Source of the DNA: Cladochytrium replicatum
Lineage: Eukaryota > Chytridiomycota > Chytridiomycetes > Cladochytriales > Cladochytriaceae
Reading direction: 5' to 3'
NCBI GenBank assembly: GCA_025526935.1
Contig: JAHLKD010000017.1
Location: 496,001 to 560,000, forward strand
DNA length: 64,000 nucleotides
Of this stretch, positions 23,364-34,399 are shown piece after piece. The notes below the pieces were generated by a model, which did not search any database, was not told where the DNA came from, and worked only from the letters and a program-made list of their open reading frames with translations. Both the position numbers and the translations under genes were made by a program. Position 1 is the stretch's first letter. Each line of letters begins with the position of its first letter.

Positions 23364-23519
23364 CGGCGGGTCAGGGTCGGGTACGGGTTTCAACCACTTT
23401 GGGTCCGGGTATTCCCTTTGTACCCGTCAGTGACCCGGTGGGTCCTGGACAAACACGACCCAACACAAAGGGTTTGATGCGGGTTGACACTGAAACCCGG
23501 ACCCGACCCGGACCCGCCG
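23364..23519. mobile_element. Small palindromic element with 29-bp inverted ends (MITE-like)
   Basis: The left arm at 23364-23392 and the right arm at 23491-23519 are inverted repeats matching at 27 of 29 positions. The arms are rich in GGGTC/GACCC and the centre is about 98 bp with more of the same motif. From 23372 the left arm reads CAGGGTCGGGT, which is like a hAT terminal repeat. It may be a nonautonomous hAT relative or the outer end of the nearby hAT element. No clear target duplication was identified. Confidence 0.6.
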
Positions 23520-23589
23520 AACCTTAATACACACACCTGGGAGAACAGGTACTGTGCCAAGAGACGGAACCTGGAGCTGTTGTGCTAGC

Positions 23590-24330
23590 TACAGTAAAGC
23601 TAAAAACGCCTTACCGCTGCCAGGAGAAGCCCTTGGTTTTTAACAGGTCTCTGATTGGTCAACTCCTCCACGCGGTCACCAGCACATGACCGGATATTGC
23701 CTTCGCTACCAGAGCAGCAGCACGTTTCCAAAATGCCCCTCAAATCCCTCACTGGCGTTGCGCGGAATGGATCATGGTGTACCTCAACCACACTGCGCAG
23801 TATGGAATCGTTTACAAACGACAAGACAAGCTCGAGCTTACCTGCTTCACGGATGCAGATTGGGCTGGGGACCCGGAGACAAAGAAGTCAACCAGTGGCT
23901 TTGTAATCCTCATCAGCAGCAGCGCAATTTCCTGGGGGAGCAAACTTCGGACTTCGGTTGCGGAATCTACAGCTGAAGCGGAATAGGTTGCTTTAGCGCC
24001 TGGTAGCGACGAGCTTCTCTGGACGAAACACTTACTCGAGGAACTCAGTTACATCTTTGCTTCAGCACCTGTAATTCACTGTCACAGCACAGCAGCATTT
24101 GCAGGATCCTGGAACCCTGGGTTCAAGGTGCGACACATTGTGCTTCGGTACCACCGTAACACGCTGTTCGAGAGAGTGTTCGACAGGGGAGATCAACATT
24201 CAGTACATCTCAACTGGAGATCAAGCGGCGGACATCTTGACAAAGGGACTGAATCTTATTCAGCATGATCGTTGCATGAGCTTGATAGGCATGGAAGATG
24301 TTGAGAAGTTTAGGGTAAGACTTGATTTTT
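23590..24330 (+). mobile_element. Ty1/copia LTR-retrotransposon fossil, part 2 (RT end and RNase H)
   Basis: Similarity to the C-terminal part of copia pol: SLIGQLLHAV, WIMVYLNHTAQYGIVYK, the RNase H block LTCFTDADWAGDPETKKSTS and ISWGSKLRTSVAEST, and the terminal ISTGDQAADILTKGL. It is broken into several frames. A purine-rich run followed by GTGTTG near 24590 may mark the start of a 3' LTR, but I could not pair it with a 5' LTR. Same strand as part 1. Confidence 0.7.
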
Positions 24331-24960
24331 TTAATTCCTTCTATGATTTTCTGCATGTTTCTTTGAGCTTGTATTCTTCTGGCTTCTATGGCGGGAAACT
24401 TTCTTGGAAAACTTTCTCGTGGCGCAGTTGGTGTTTCGTTGGGTATCCTCAATGTATTTCAAAGTTTGTTTCTCTTTCACCTCATGTATCTTTTGATTTC
24501 CATGTTTTATGCTCGCTGATGATTGGAAAACACTGAGAGCAAATTTTCTTACCTATTTTCTATTTGTTTGTGTAACAGAACTTTTGTGTGGAAAAGGGGA
24601 GTGTTGTTTGTTGCATGTTTTCCTTCTAAAGTTCTGCGTGGGAATTTAGGACTTTATATTTTGCTCCATTTGTTCGCTTCGGGATCCTTGATTCATTCCT
24701 TTCAGCTTGGCGCTTTCCTTGTTTGGTATGTGAGGAGATTTTGCAGGAGGTTGGCTTGGGTATACTTGAGCCTGACTTGACGCGGAGGAAAGTTATTGGA
24801 CGGACGTTGTGGAGGATCTGGTGATGGATCGGAGAGTATTGGATCTTGTTTGATGGACATTTCTAGAAGGGTTAGATTAAGGGACAGCAAGAGCCTATAA
24901 CAGGGTGTTGAGTTTACGCTTCAATAGATAGAGACCTCGTTTACATTAGCTTCAAATTTC
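24331..24960 (+). other. T-rich stretch after the copia fossil
   Basis: No coding similarity. A purine run ending GAAAAGGGGA at about 24599 followed by GTGTTG looks like a polypurine tract and LTR edge, so part of this may be a solo or 3' LTR. The other end could not be fixed. Confidence 0.3.
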
Positions 24961-25074
24961 TTTACTTTCGCTCTCTCTCCATTGTGCTGCTCATGTTAAG
25001 TGAGCATACGGCACTTAATAACCCCCTCTGGGATCGCAAGTACAAATAAAGCGTTTACTAGATTTCAGATGGTA
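24961..25074 (+). mobile_element. LINE 3' tail 1
   Basis: The stretch ends in a conserved tail: a CCCCCTCTGGGA block, CGCAAGTACAAATAAAG and TTTCAGATGGTAG. The same tail occurs at about 26127-26181 and 26861-26916. AATAAA is the likely polyadenylation signal. Only the 3' end of this copy is present. Confidence 0.6.
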
Positions 25075-26181
25075 GAGGAGATAATGATCAGCGGTGCAAT
25101 CACGCGAATGAAATCGGGTAAAGTCCCAGGGTGAGATGTAATATGTGCGGAACTACTGAAAGCTGCTCCTGATCCGGTGGCGAGCATGCTTGAACCACTG
25201 TTCGGGGCGATAATAAGGTCCGGGTACCTCCCTACAAGCTGGCAGGAAGCGGCTCTCTTCACTATATGGAAAGGCAAGGGGTCAAAAACAGACATCACAA
25301 TGTACGAGCCTATTTCACTTAGACAGGTAGTCCGCAAGCTCTTTGAAGCCTGCATCCACGAAGGGTTTTGAGGAGACGGGAAATCCAGACATTGCACAAG
25401 GTGGTTTCCGGTCCGAGCGTGGCACTTATGACCAGTGCGTTACCCTCGATGCGGTCAAGAGGCAAGCGGCCATGGGCGAACCGGTCTATCAAGGCGGCAA
25501 ACGATACGGTGTATCGCCCGTTGCTTTGCTCGACCGCGCCAAACAATCTTAATCTATGTTTGGAAACCTGGGTGCAAACGGTTATGGCTTCCCCCTGCGG
25601 TCCCAGTTCAGCTTTATCGTACCTTCACTTAGAATTCGGTCTTGGGATCCTCACACCAGCAGCAGTCTCCGACACCCTGGACCTTGCACAGAAAGCGCTT
25701 TCTGCAAACCATTTTCTCGGTCCACCTGCGAGCGACGACTGCGGTAAACACGGTCGGAGGAGAACGACGTTTGGCGAAAGGTAGCGGGCAGGTGGATGCT
25801 GTGGAACATGCGGGTCGATCAGCCAGTGGTCTTCTCCGAGCAACTTGGATCAAGCGGTTCGCGGCACATACTCCTAGACCTTGAGCGGCGAGTGGAAGGC
25901 GTTCCTGGTCTGCAAACACCTGAAGCATCTCCCTTTCATCTCAAATACGACCCAGAGGAATGATTCCTCTACCACTGCTCGCCTCGAAGTCAAGCCCTGC
26001 GTGGCCATCGGCTGCGTTCCACTTTGTTTTGCCCCCTTGCGACGGTTACACCTTCTTTCTGTATCATCCCATTACGGATGTCCCCTCGCCTTTTGTTTTC
26101 TGTCTCCCTGTGCCTTACTCACGTTTTACCCCCTTTGGAACGCAAGTATAAATAAAGCTACATATTAAATTTCAGATGGTA
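25075..26181 (+). mobile_element. LINE (non-LTR retrotransposon) remnant with RT fragment and tail 2
   Basis: The first part carries reverse-transcriptase sequence: ITRMKSGKVPG, AELLKAAPDPVASMLEPLF, WQEAALFTIWKGKG and the motif block AQGGFRSERGTYDQC. The Tyr-X-Asp-Asp catalytic part is absent. Frame changes occur between 25120 and 25380 and the frame ends at 25552. The rest is non-coding or scrambled C-terminal sequence ending in the shared tail (CGCAAGTATAAATAAAG). It begins directly after tail 1, so two copies lie head to tail. The copy is truncated and cannot be active. Confidence 0.65.
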
Positions 26182-26918
26182 GACCCCCGCGCATGATGCG
26201 GTTCGCGGCACATACTCCTCGGTCTTGAGCGGCGAGGGGAAGGCGTTCCTGGTCTACGAACACCAAAAGCATCTCCAGTCCACTGGTGGTGTCCTCGTAC
26301 AGCTGATCACCCCGAACCCCGTGGGACTCCGCTTCTTCACGTCGTTTCTCATAAGCAGCGCGGTCGGCTAATCCTGTGGCGACTGGGCGTCCCCCCTGGC
26401 CAATTGTACGACCGGCACCAACATTGGCAACTGTTCCAATGCAGCCGCCCTTGCAGCGGACTTGCCCGCAGTAGCGACGGCCACCGTAGCTCCGTGGACG
26501 AATCCTATCGATGCCGCTATCGACATTCTCCTGTTTCCGCCGCAGTTGCCCCGCCGCCCGGGTGGTCCTCCCACGAAGGCTGTCCGAGATGCCGGGCGGG
26601 GTACGTTGCGCTATGGTCAATGCAACGTGCCATCCGTTGTGGCGGCTGATTGATGCACTGGCCCTTCTGCATCTCGAGCATCCAGAGATCTGATTCCTCC
26701 TTCCCCGTTTGCCTCGCCGCCAAGTCGCACGTCGCCTCGTTTGTGTTGCAGATTGTTTTTTTCCCCTTTCGAGGGTCACCTTGTTTGTGTTGAAGCATAT
26801 GACGTCCGTCCCCTCGATATTGTTTCCCTGTTTCATGTGTCCCTAGTGCTTCAGGCACTTGTAACCCCCTCTGGGAACGCAAGTGCAAATAAAGCATCTT
26901 TTAAATTTCAGATGGTAT
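26182..26918 (+). mobile_element. LINE remnant, third piece with tail 3
   Basis: Sequence at about 26197-26285 repeats 25851-25935 (both contain GCGGTTCGCGGCACATACTC and GGAAGGCGTTCCTGGTCT), so this is a second copy of the C-terminal and 3' part of the same LINE. It ends in the same tail (GCAAGTGCAAATAAAG, TTTCAGATGGTA). No RT motif remains. Confidence 0.6.
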
Positions 26919-27388
26919 GCGGGCTCTTACCATGAGTGAGGTACGCGGATGGATACTCCTATTCACCATGTTGGTCTTTCAGATGATACGATGTGAATAT
27001 GTTTTTAATGTGGACATTCGATCACTTCTACCTGGATATATTCAGTCTTGGCATGCATTCTTCACCATGGCAACTAAGTCATCACCGTCAACAGTACTTA
27101 ATACGTTTGATACGCAAACCAATCCACCCAATTTCATACCAAACCTCCTTTATTCTTCTTCAAACCTTCAAATCAAAAATAACAAAAAAAACATAGTCGG
27201 TCTCCCTCCGCTTTCACATAGAACCCGAAATTGCTGGCACCGTGAACTCAACCACGAAATTTGTCATCCTGGGGGTCGTAGCCCGCCTGGCCCTCGTCTA
27301 CGAAAACAAAATCAACAGCCACAAAACCTTACACGTAAACCCATTCTTTAATGTCAATGCACCACACATTTTTTCCAAACATCTCACC

Positions 27389-27493
27389 AGTATCCGTTCA
27401 GAGTTTGCCAGATACCAACGGTCTTGACACCGTACTTCTCCTTCACCTCGTGAACGAGGGTAACAAAGCCGTTGGGGAACTTTGTTTTGTGCT
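27389..27493 (-). pseudogene. Raffinose-synthase-like (GH36 family) exon fragment
   Basis: One apparent exon reads KFPNGFVTLVHEVKEKYGV followed by KTVGIWQTLNGYW. This fits the conserved block of raffinose synthase / Sip1-type alpha-galactosidases (KFP.GL......KEKY....V.VWHAL.GYWGG). It is bounded by an AG on its 5' side (TTCCTTCAG) and a GT at the TGG codon (TG|GTGAG). The Gly-Gly that should follow GYW is not found in the next possible exon, and no other block of the family was found nearby. It is probably an isolated relic. Confidence 0.45.
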
Positions 27494-27539
27494 CTGAAGG
27501 AACAAGTCAGCGTAACCAAGCATGCATCCAAAATAATAT

Positions 27540-28380
27540 TCTGTGGCGACTCGTACTATTTTTATTTTTATGGTTTTAAAACCCATTCCTAACTAAACCA
27601 ACATGCTTGCATTACGCATAACTCAGATCCACAAACCACAAAATCATCGTCGATTCCTTTCACTCACTGACATACTTAACAGTTTGGTGGGAAGGAAGAT
27701 GTCCAGTTTCGAGAGTTTTGCGTGGCCGGCACTGCTGGACGGTATGGTGTGCCGTGCAACAAGGTTGTTGAACATCTATGCGATGCTATCACTTCTTTCG
27801 ACAAATCCCGAAGCCGCAGCCGGATCTCAAACTCGGCGAATGCTCGTACCTCAACACCTGCTTCTGCATGGACCAATGCCAGTACGTGACACTATGTGAT
27901 GGATATGCTGATGGGCGATTTCTTGGTATGTAGATCATTGGGAGACAGCATAATACGAGAGATGGGTCACACTTGGAAACCAGCTGGATGGGACCCGCAT
28001 CCATTGTGTTTGGAGAGGAGTTCTCACATATCAGCTCAACCAGCAATATCTCCACGAAGGTGTACACCTCCAGTTGCACAAACCTCCGATCCTGACTAAC
28101 TAACTTCCAAGGAAGTCACACTCCAGCCAGCCAGCCGAGCCTTAAACCTTCGTTCCGGCTGAGACATGTGGCTAGTAGTGGCACTGTGGCGTACCGTGCC
28201 CGTAGCGCAACCGCGGTTCGCTGGCTGTGATTATTAAGACAAGAGGGACCCTCGATAGTCGAGATAGACGCTGCTTGGAAGCGACGAGGTGTAGCTCTGC
28301 TCTGCGGATTGCCATCGCTGCTGCTGAATGGCTTGCGCTTAGAGACTCTCTCTACTGTTGTTGCTCGATTAGCACTGCCG
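27540..28380. other. Stretch with only doubtful coding signal
   Basis: A plus-strand Cys-rich reading (FREFCVAGTAGRYGVPCNK at about 27700, and in another frame ECSYLNTCFCMDQCQY at about 27830) could be remains of a secreted Cys-rich protein, but the frames do not join. No family is recognised. Confidence 0.3.
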
Positions 28381-28390
28381 ACCAGGTGTG

Positions 28391-28423
28391 TGTGACTGTC
28401 TGATTGCCATGACAACAGTCACA
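28391..28423. promoter_or_regulatory. Perfect 9-bp inverted repeat of HomolD-like boxes
   Basis: TGTGACTGT (28391-28399) and ACAGTCACA (28415-28423) form a perfect inverted repeat with a 15-bp spacer. Each arm holds the CAGTCACA core known in fission yeast as the HomolD promoter box. It lies about 415 bp upstream of the gene at 28838. Function is inferred from the motif alone. Confidence 0.4.
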
Positions 28424-28837
28424 GCGGGTTTTTTGTTTCTCATCGCCCCGTCTCACCCACACCATTCTCTACATTCCAGCATTTAACCTTTAGGAGTACT
28501 ATACCACACCCCACATCAACCTCTAAGCTTAAGCAGGAACCAGCTTTGTTTGCTCTAACTAATTAGTAATCGATCATCACCCGTCAAACATTCGGTCCGA
28601 TTGTTTCGGCTCGCACAAATCGCAACTGACACCTGTGTGCCACCTCAGTCTACCCGCACTACCGCCCTGAACATTCGTCTGTAATATTACATTCGTTTTG
28701 CGTTTGTTCACTCGTCCTAGCTTCCTCTTGGTTGCTGTTTGACAGGTACATCCTAAAATTTTACATTCTGTTGCTACCTTTGCTAAAACCAGTCTTAACT
28801 CTTCGGGAAGCGTTTTACTCTTGAGTACATCTATGCG

Positions 28838-31800
28838 ATGCACCCAAAGGAGACCATTGGCGCTCTGCCACCTCCACCTGCCTCCAACGTCGCCGTTCCA
28901 TCCACCTCCAGCGCAGGAGATCCCGCAGATACCGGTGCGCCTTCACTCCCGCCTCTAAACTTTTCCAATTTCTTTGAGGAGCTTAACAAACGACCCGCCG
29001 CCTCGTCACCACTCCTCGTCCCCATCAATCACACCGACATGCACTCCGTCCCATCCGACCGCCTCAAATCCCCTCCATCCACACCATTCCAGTCTAAGTT
29101 TCCCTCGGCAGCTTCGTCTGTCCTAAAAGTAATCGAACCGTCTGCGAATCCACAACCGAAACGCGGGTCGTCTGCGACGCTCGTGGTGCCGTCGAAGCAT
29201 GAGCATCAGAGAGTGCTCTCGCTCAACATCCAGCAAGGCGGACAGATGGTCGGAGTCGGGCGGTCGAATTATATGTTGCAGACGGAGGATTTTAGACAGT
29301 CGGGGGACATGTCGTCTTGGTCTGGGTCGACGGCATACACGCCTCGGTCACCGTTGAGCGGGACTATGCCGAGCCCGATTGCGGATAAGCCTCCACCGCT
29401 GCCGAAGAAGGATAGGGTGGGTCTGTTGCATGCACCCCCTACCGGAATGCCGATGGATCATGGGACTGCGGAGCTGTGGAATCAGGCACTGATTGCACTG
29501 GGCCATGGGGTAATGACAGTCGGTTACGAGTAAATTGTGTGATTCATATTCAAGTGATTTCATTTTCTTAAGGGCGAACATGGGCCGATAGAGGGTGGAA
29601 GGCGACACTCTGCTTCGAATCAGATCAGATTCAGAAGAGTTTCGATGCAAAGTATAAACGATGCGGCGGAGGAGGAGGGTCCGGGAGTGCCACTGCCGCC
29701 AGAAGAGGAAGCAAGTATATCAATGGCGAGGAAAGTCCGCCGTGCTCGCAGCCTCCCTCGACTCCTTACAGAACCTCCGATGCGAACGAGCTCCCTCGCG
29801 CACCTCGAGCGCTCGTCTAGATCGCCCACATCTGCAGGCGGACCAGGGGCAACATCCGAAAGACTTGACGCCCCACCCACACCATCCTCGATCGTCGCAC
29901 AAGTCAAAACCCCCACCTCCCCGACCGATCCAAACGATCCCACCCTCATGATCCATCGCGAATTGCGAAAAGTCCAGAGTTATCAGATTCTGGGCGAGGA
30001 AGTTATCACGCCGCCCCGGGTGGGATCCATGACGCATTTCCACCGTCTTTCGAACAGCAGCCCGCAGATCGGACCCTCGTCGTCTGGACAAGAATCTCTT
30101 CTTGCTCCACCGAACCGATCCGCTAGCCCGTCGCTGCTTCTCCCACCACCGATGCCATTGCTCCACCGCAAAGGCGCGATGAGTCTGGAGCTGCCGCGCG
30201 GGAGGCTGAGCCCGCAGCTAGGGAGCGCGGGGAGCGCAGGCAGCGCAACGAGCATCAAGCCCTCGCCGACCATCTGGAGACGGCCGGGACTCGATGACCT
30301 CGAGACGCAGCCGTACCATAAAGGGCTATACATCCAGCACAGCAGCGACGGCGGGTCGAGTTCGGGTTTGGGAACAGGCGGGTTTATGCGGAGTAGTAGT
30401 CGCGGGAGCAGCGTCGCGCGGTCGATTTCTGGTTCCGAGATTCTCGAGAGGCGAAAGTCGCTTGATGTGCGGATGCTGTTTAAGCTTGGGAGACGGGGTA
30501 CGAGTGCAGGGACGGCATCTGCGCCGACGACGCCGCAGATGGGGGAGCGGATGCGGACGCCGCCGATGCAGGGGAGGCGAGGGTCCGGGTCGTTAGAGGC
30601 GATACAGTCTGGGATTAAGAAAATGACGGCGGTGTTTGACCCGTTGAAGAGACGGACGCCGGCGGGAGGGTTGCATTTGCACCGGAGACGGAATGAAGGT
30701 GGGGAGTGGTGGCATGGGGGGTCGGAATTTCATCGTCCGGCGAGTTGGAGGGATCAGTCGCGGACGGCGAGTATGATGGACGTGAGTGCGGAGGATTGGA
30801 GGCGGTATAAGATGCAGCAGCAGTTTGCGGATGCGGGCGGCTGGGAGAGTGGGTTGGGGATGAGGACTTCGTTGGGGAAACCTGAGTCGTTGACGTTTGG
30901 CGCGGAAGCAGATAAATTGTTCAATGAATCGCAGTGGGATAACGATCCGAATACGCCTAGCGAGACCGCGGCGACGGCTGGACTACCCGATCCAGATGCA
31001 CGCCACGCATCACGGAACTTCTCTGGTGGCCGAACGCCGTCGTTCACTTCCTCACTGAACTCATCCCTGCGTTCGATCGGTATCGAACCTCCTGAAGTCG
31101 TGTACGTCCCCTCGAGCCACCCAGCGGATAAACAACCGTCGTCGTTTTCCCCACGTCTCATGGATTCGCCGATGGGTCTCAAACGAACCGATACATGGAG
31201 CGAAGGGATCCCTTCACCGCCACGGTCGCCCGCTAAGCGACGCACAAGCGAGTTCGGGATCGGGTTGCTCCGTGTGCACTCGGACGAGCTGGACCTGCTC
31301 TCTCCAAGCTCTACCGCGGCCAACTTTGCCGCATCGCCTGCAACCGATGCCCCCAAGGACGTCAAAATGATCCGGAGCGCGAGCGCGGGGTACATCGCGG
31401 GCGGCATGAACCGCACCGTGAAACCCACGGCCCCTCCGTCCGTGCGTGGACGGGGCGTGCAAATGACAGCGCGGAAATCGAGCCATCGCGCGACGGTGTA
31501 CGGGTATGGGGAGAACGGCGGGGACGACGAAGGCGAGCCGAGCGTCGGGAAGCTGTATGCAAAGCATCGGAGGTCGATGCAGGAGATCCGGACTAAGCGA
31601 CGTGCGAGTATGGCGAGTTTATCTGCGGCTGTTGCGAGCGGGTCTGGGTCGCCACGCGGACGTGGGGTGGCCAAGTTTATGAAGGGCTGGCGACGGAGTA
31701 TGTCTGCTGTTGGGCTGCGGTCTGCGAAGGACGGCGGGGAGGCGAAAGGAAGTGATGGGGTGTGGATGTACAGGGATCTAGATGGGTTCGTGGCGTTCGT

Positions 31801-32452
31801 TGAGGAGCGGAAGAAGAGAAGACGAAGGAGAAGACGGGCAAAAGAGCGGGAGATGAGGGATCGGTTGGAGTTGCTTGGACGAGTTGGGGTTTTGAATGAT
31901 GATGGTGGTGTTGCAGTGGGGTTGGATGCGGATGGGTACTTGATGGTGGAGACCGTTGCAGAGCTTGCGACTGCTATCCAATGTGAGCGCGCACGGTTTA
32001 CAATCGACGCGGAGGAGGATGACGGCGATTTAGGAGGCGAGGGGTTGGACGACGATGACGAGGACGATGATGAGGCGGAGTTCGGACCTGATGACCCGTT
32101 GCTTGAGGAACGGTGGGGTTGGAGACCTATCGTGATGGTCCAGAAGCGTGAGGACCGGTTCGTGCTTGATCCGGACGAGGTCGAGGACGACGAGAATAAG
32201 AACGAGGATGGTTTGCGAAGCGAAGGCATGGAAAGCGCTGCTACGTCGCAGTCCCAACAGAGCGCCGGGACACCGAAGGTTTCCGTCGTGGCGTTTGCGA
32301 ACTCGCCTTTCGTGATGTCACCCGGCTCTGGGAGGATCCCGAGGATGTCGACAACGCGGCTTGATCGAGGTGAAGGAACGTCGGAAGGGTGGGGTGACGT
32401 CCAGAGAAGTGGGTTGAAAGAGGCGCTGAAAAAAGTGTTCGCGGCAGTGTGA
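28838..32452 (+). CDS. Large intrinsically disordered Ser/Pro-rich protein, unknown
   Basis: Two exons, 28838-29509 and 29573-32452, join in phase 0 over a 63-bp GT-AG intron (LGHG / GEHGPIEGG), giving 1183 residues. Composition is Ser, Pro, Arg and Gly rich with no globular domain I can see. Features in order: a Pro-rich N-terminus with an SH3-ligand-like PPPLPKK motif (about residue 190), many RRxS/RSxS sites (for example RRHSAS, RARSLPRL, RRASMAS) suiting basophilic kinases such as PKA, a strongly basic run (EERKKRRRRRRRAKERE, about residue 970), an acidic run (DDDDEDDDEAEF) and a short helical C-terminus (LKEALKKVFAAV). It resembles cytoskeletal or signalling scaffolds of fungi, but the family is not recognised. 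The long minus-strand frame inside it is a shadow caused by GC-rich codons. Confidence 0.8.
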
Positions 32453-33357
32453 AAGCAAAAGTTATTATCTGCGCTCGAGAGTCGGTGGTTGCCACGGTAC
32501 CCTCGAACCGGATGACCTCCCACTAATGTTCTCTTTTCACCACGTCTATTCCCGTCTGCTTTTTTACTTCGAGATCACTTTTTTCTTTGGCAGCGATGGT
32601 TTAGTTTGGCTTCGTACACCCAAGGAAACTCCGTTCTATCATTTAAATTGTTCACCCCGGAAACAGAACCGAGGGAGATTTTGAATTTTTATTACATGAT
32701 TTTTTGCTTTTTTGTTCGATTTTTCTTGATGTTTAGTCACTCGTACCTCTCGCTGTCGTTTCCTTCCGAAAGTTGTTTGAGTTTAAAGATAGATTTGTCC
32801 ATAATCCCCTTCCTAAACTAATGCCTGCACCGATGAACAGCTCCGACAGAGCAACAAGCACATGAGATCATCGCACGTGTCCATTGTCATTTGATTTCGT
32901 CAAGGAGAGCAAAGCACGCCTTAAGCATTCGTTATGAAATTCGGAATGCAAAATAGGGATTCGTCAGGCTCCATATTTACGATTGCAATTCAAATTCACA
33001 AATTCGTCGAATCCTCGCACCACGTATCGTTTCTTCGTATCGGCGGGGTGTGATTTGGGCGGTTGGCGAAGTTTCTGGGAGAGAGTTTGGAGTTTGGAGA
33101 GCCGGTGTCACATTGTTTGATGTGATAGACAAAGCAGCATTCGCGGCGAAAACGAGGCTCACTGTATGTACAAACCGAAATGTGTGCCGAAAATTCACCT
33201 CCTGCTATTCCTGATAACGATTTCCATACTACCCCCTACATCTCTCATCGTATCGGGTCTTTTAAACTCAGTTCTCCCAATATACAACTCTGTTTTCTCA
33301 AAATAAGAGATGCGATAATATTGAATCCAACTTCCACATCCGTCCCCCTCTTGCGCC
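32453..33357. other. Intergenic region
   Basis: 3' flank of the disordered-protein gene and promoter of the PEF gene. The plus strand is T-rich near 32560-32760. No exon was recognised. Confidence 0.45.
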
Positions 33358-34399
33358 ATGTCTTACAACCCTCACGATCCGTACGGCTCTCAGAATCGGA
33401 GTACGTACCCACAGTACTCCGGCTCGCAATCCTACCCCGCATACGGAGTGAACCCGCCATACCAGTCCGCACCTCCTGCCCAACCGGCGTACTCTCAAAC
33501 CCAGTCCTACCCTCCCCAAGGATACCCACAACCTCTGAACCAGCAACCCTACCAACAGCCGGGCTATGCGCAGCAGCAGTCGTACGGCGCGTACCCACGT
33601 CCAACTCAGAGTGCACCGTACTCACAGCCTGCGTATCACCCTCCTGCACCACCCCCACAAAGCTATCAGTCCCCTCCCGCCGTTGCGGCTCCTCCGGTTG
33701 GCGATAACTTCGACCCAAATCAATTGCGTCAGGTGCGAGATCAATTTTTGTTGTTGAGATGATTTGGAAGTCTTACTTCGTGGATTTGTGCCAGTGGTTC
33801 GCGGCTGTGGATGTGAACAGCGACCATCGGATCACGGCGGTGGAGCTGCAGAAGGCACTATTAAATGGAAATTGGTCCGAGTTCCAGCCTTCGACAGTGA
33901 AACTCCTCCTCAATACCTTTGATCGAGATAGAAACGGCTCCCTAACCTATGAGGAATTCGAGGCTCTCTGGAGATGTAAATATTTCAACGCATTTTTATC
34001 CTACCGAATGAGCTAAAAAGTGCATTTATTACATTAGATCTCAAAGAATGGCAGAAGGTGTTTGACAAGTTTGATGCTGACAGGTCCGGCACAATCAGCC
34101 AGGATGAGCTGCGTCACGCACTGCAGGCTTTCGGTTTCAGCGTGCAGAATCCGCAGACGCTTGCAGCAGTGATCACAAAGGTGGTTGGGAACGCTGGAAA
34201 TCAGAATGCCGTTCTGTTTGACAGCTTCATTTCGATTTGTGTGACGGTGAAAGCGGTCGCAGAGAATTTCAACCGAATGGATACAGACAAGGTAAGCTGA
34301 GCTCTACCAGCAGGTTTAAATTCTGACCGTTCTTGGTTGAAGGATGGGTGGATTACACTGAATTATGAACAGCTTTTGGATCTTGTTGCGAACAGCTAA
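33358..34399 (+). CDS. Penta-EF-hand (PEF) protein, ALG-2/peflin type
   Basis: Exons 33358-33732, 33795-33975, 34038-34291 and 34343-34399 join in frame over introns of 62, 62 and 51 bp, giving about 288 residues. The first 120 residues are a Pro/Gln/Tyr-rich tail (QPYQQPGYAQQQSYGAYP), as in peflin, sorcin and ALG-2-like proteins. Then come EF-hands: VDVNSDHRITAVE, FDRDRNGSLTYEE, FDADRSGTISQDE and MDTDKDGWITLNYEQLLDLV; the fourth pairing hand is divergent. PEF proteins sense calcium at membranes and bind ESCRT or COPII partners; yeast Pef1 is the fungal example. The 3' end overlaps an opposite open frame (34316-34798). Confidence 0.9.

Noticed and set aside
30754-32523. A 589-codon open frame on the minus strand
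   Set aside because: It lies wholly within the plus-strand gene at 28838-32452 and is Ser/Pro low-complexity, the usual mirror of GC-rich Arg/Gly/Ser codons. It has no domain.
32606-32821. Hydrophobic 71-codon frame after the disordered-protein gene
   Set aside because: The T-rich 3' flank gives Phe/Leu-rich frames by chance. No start context or similarity.
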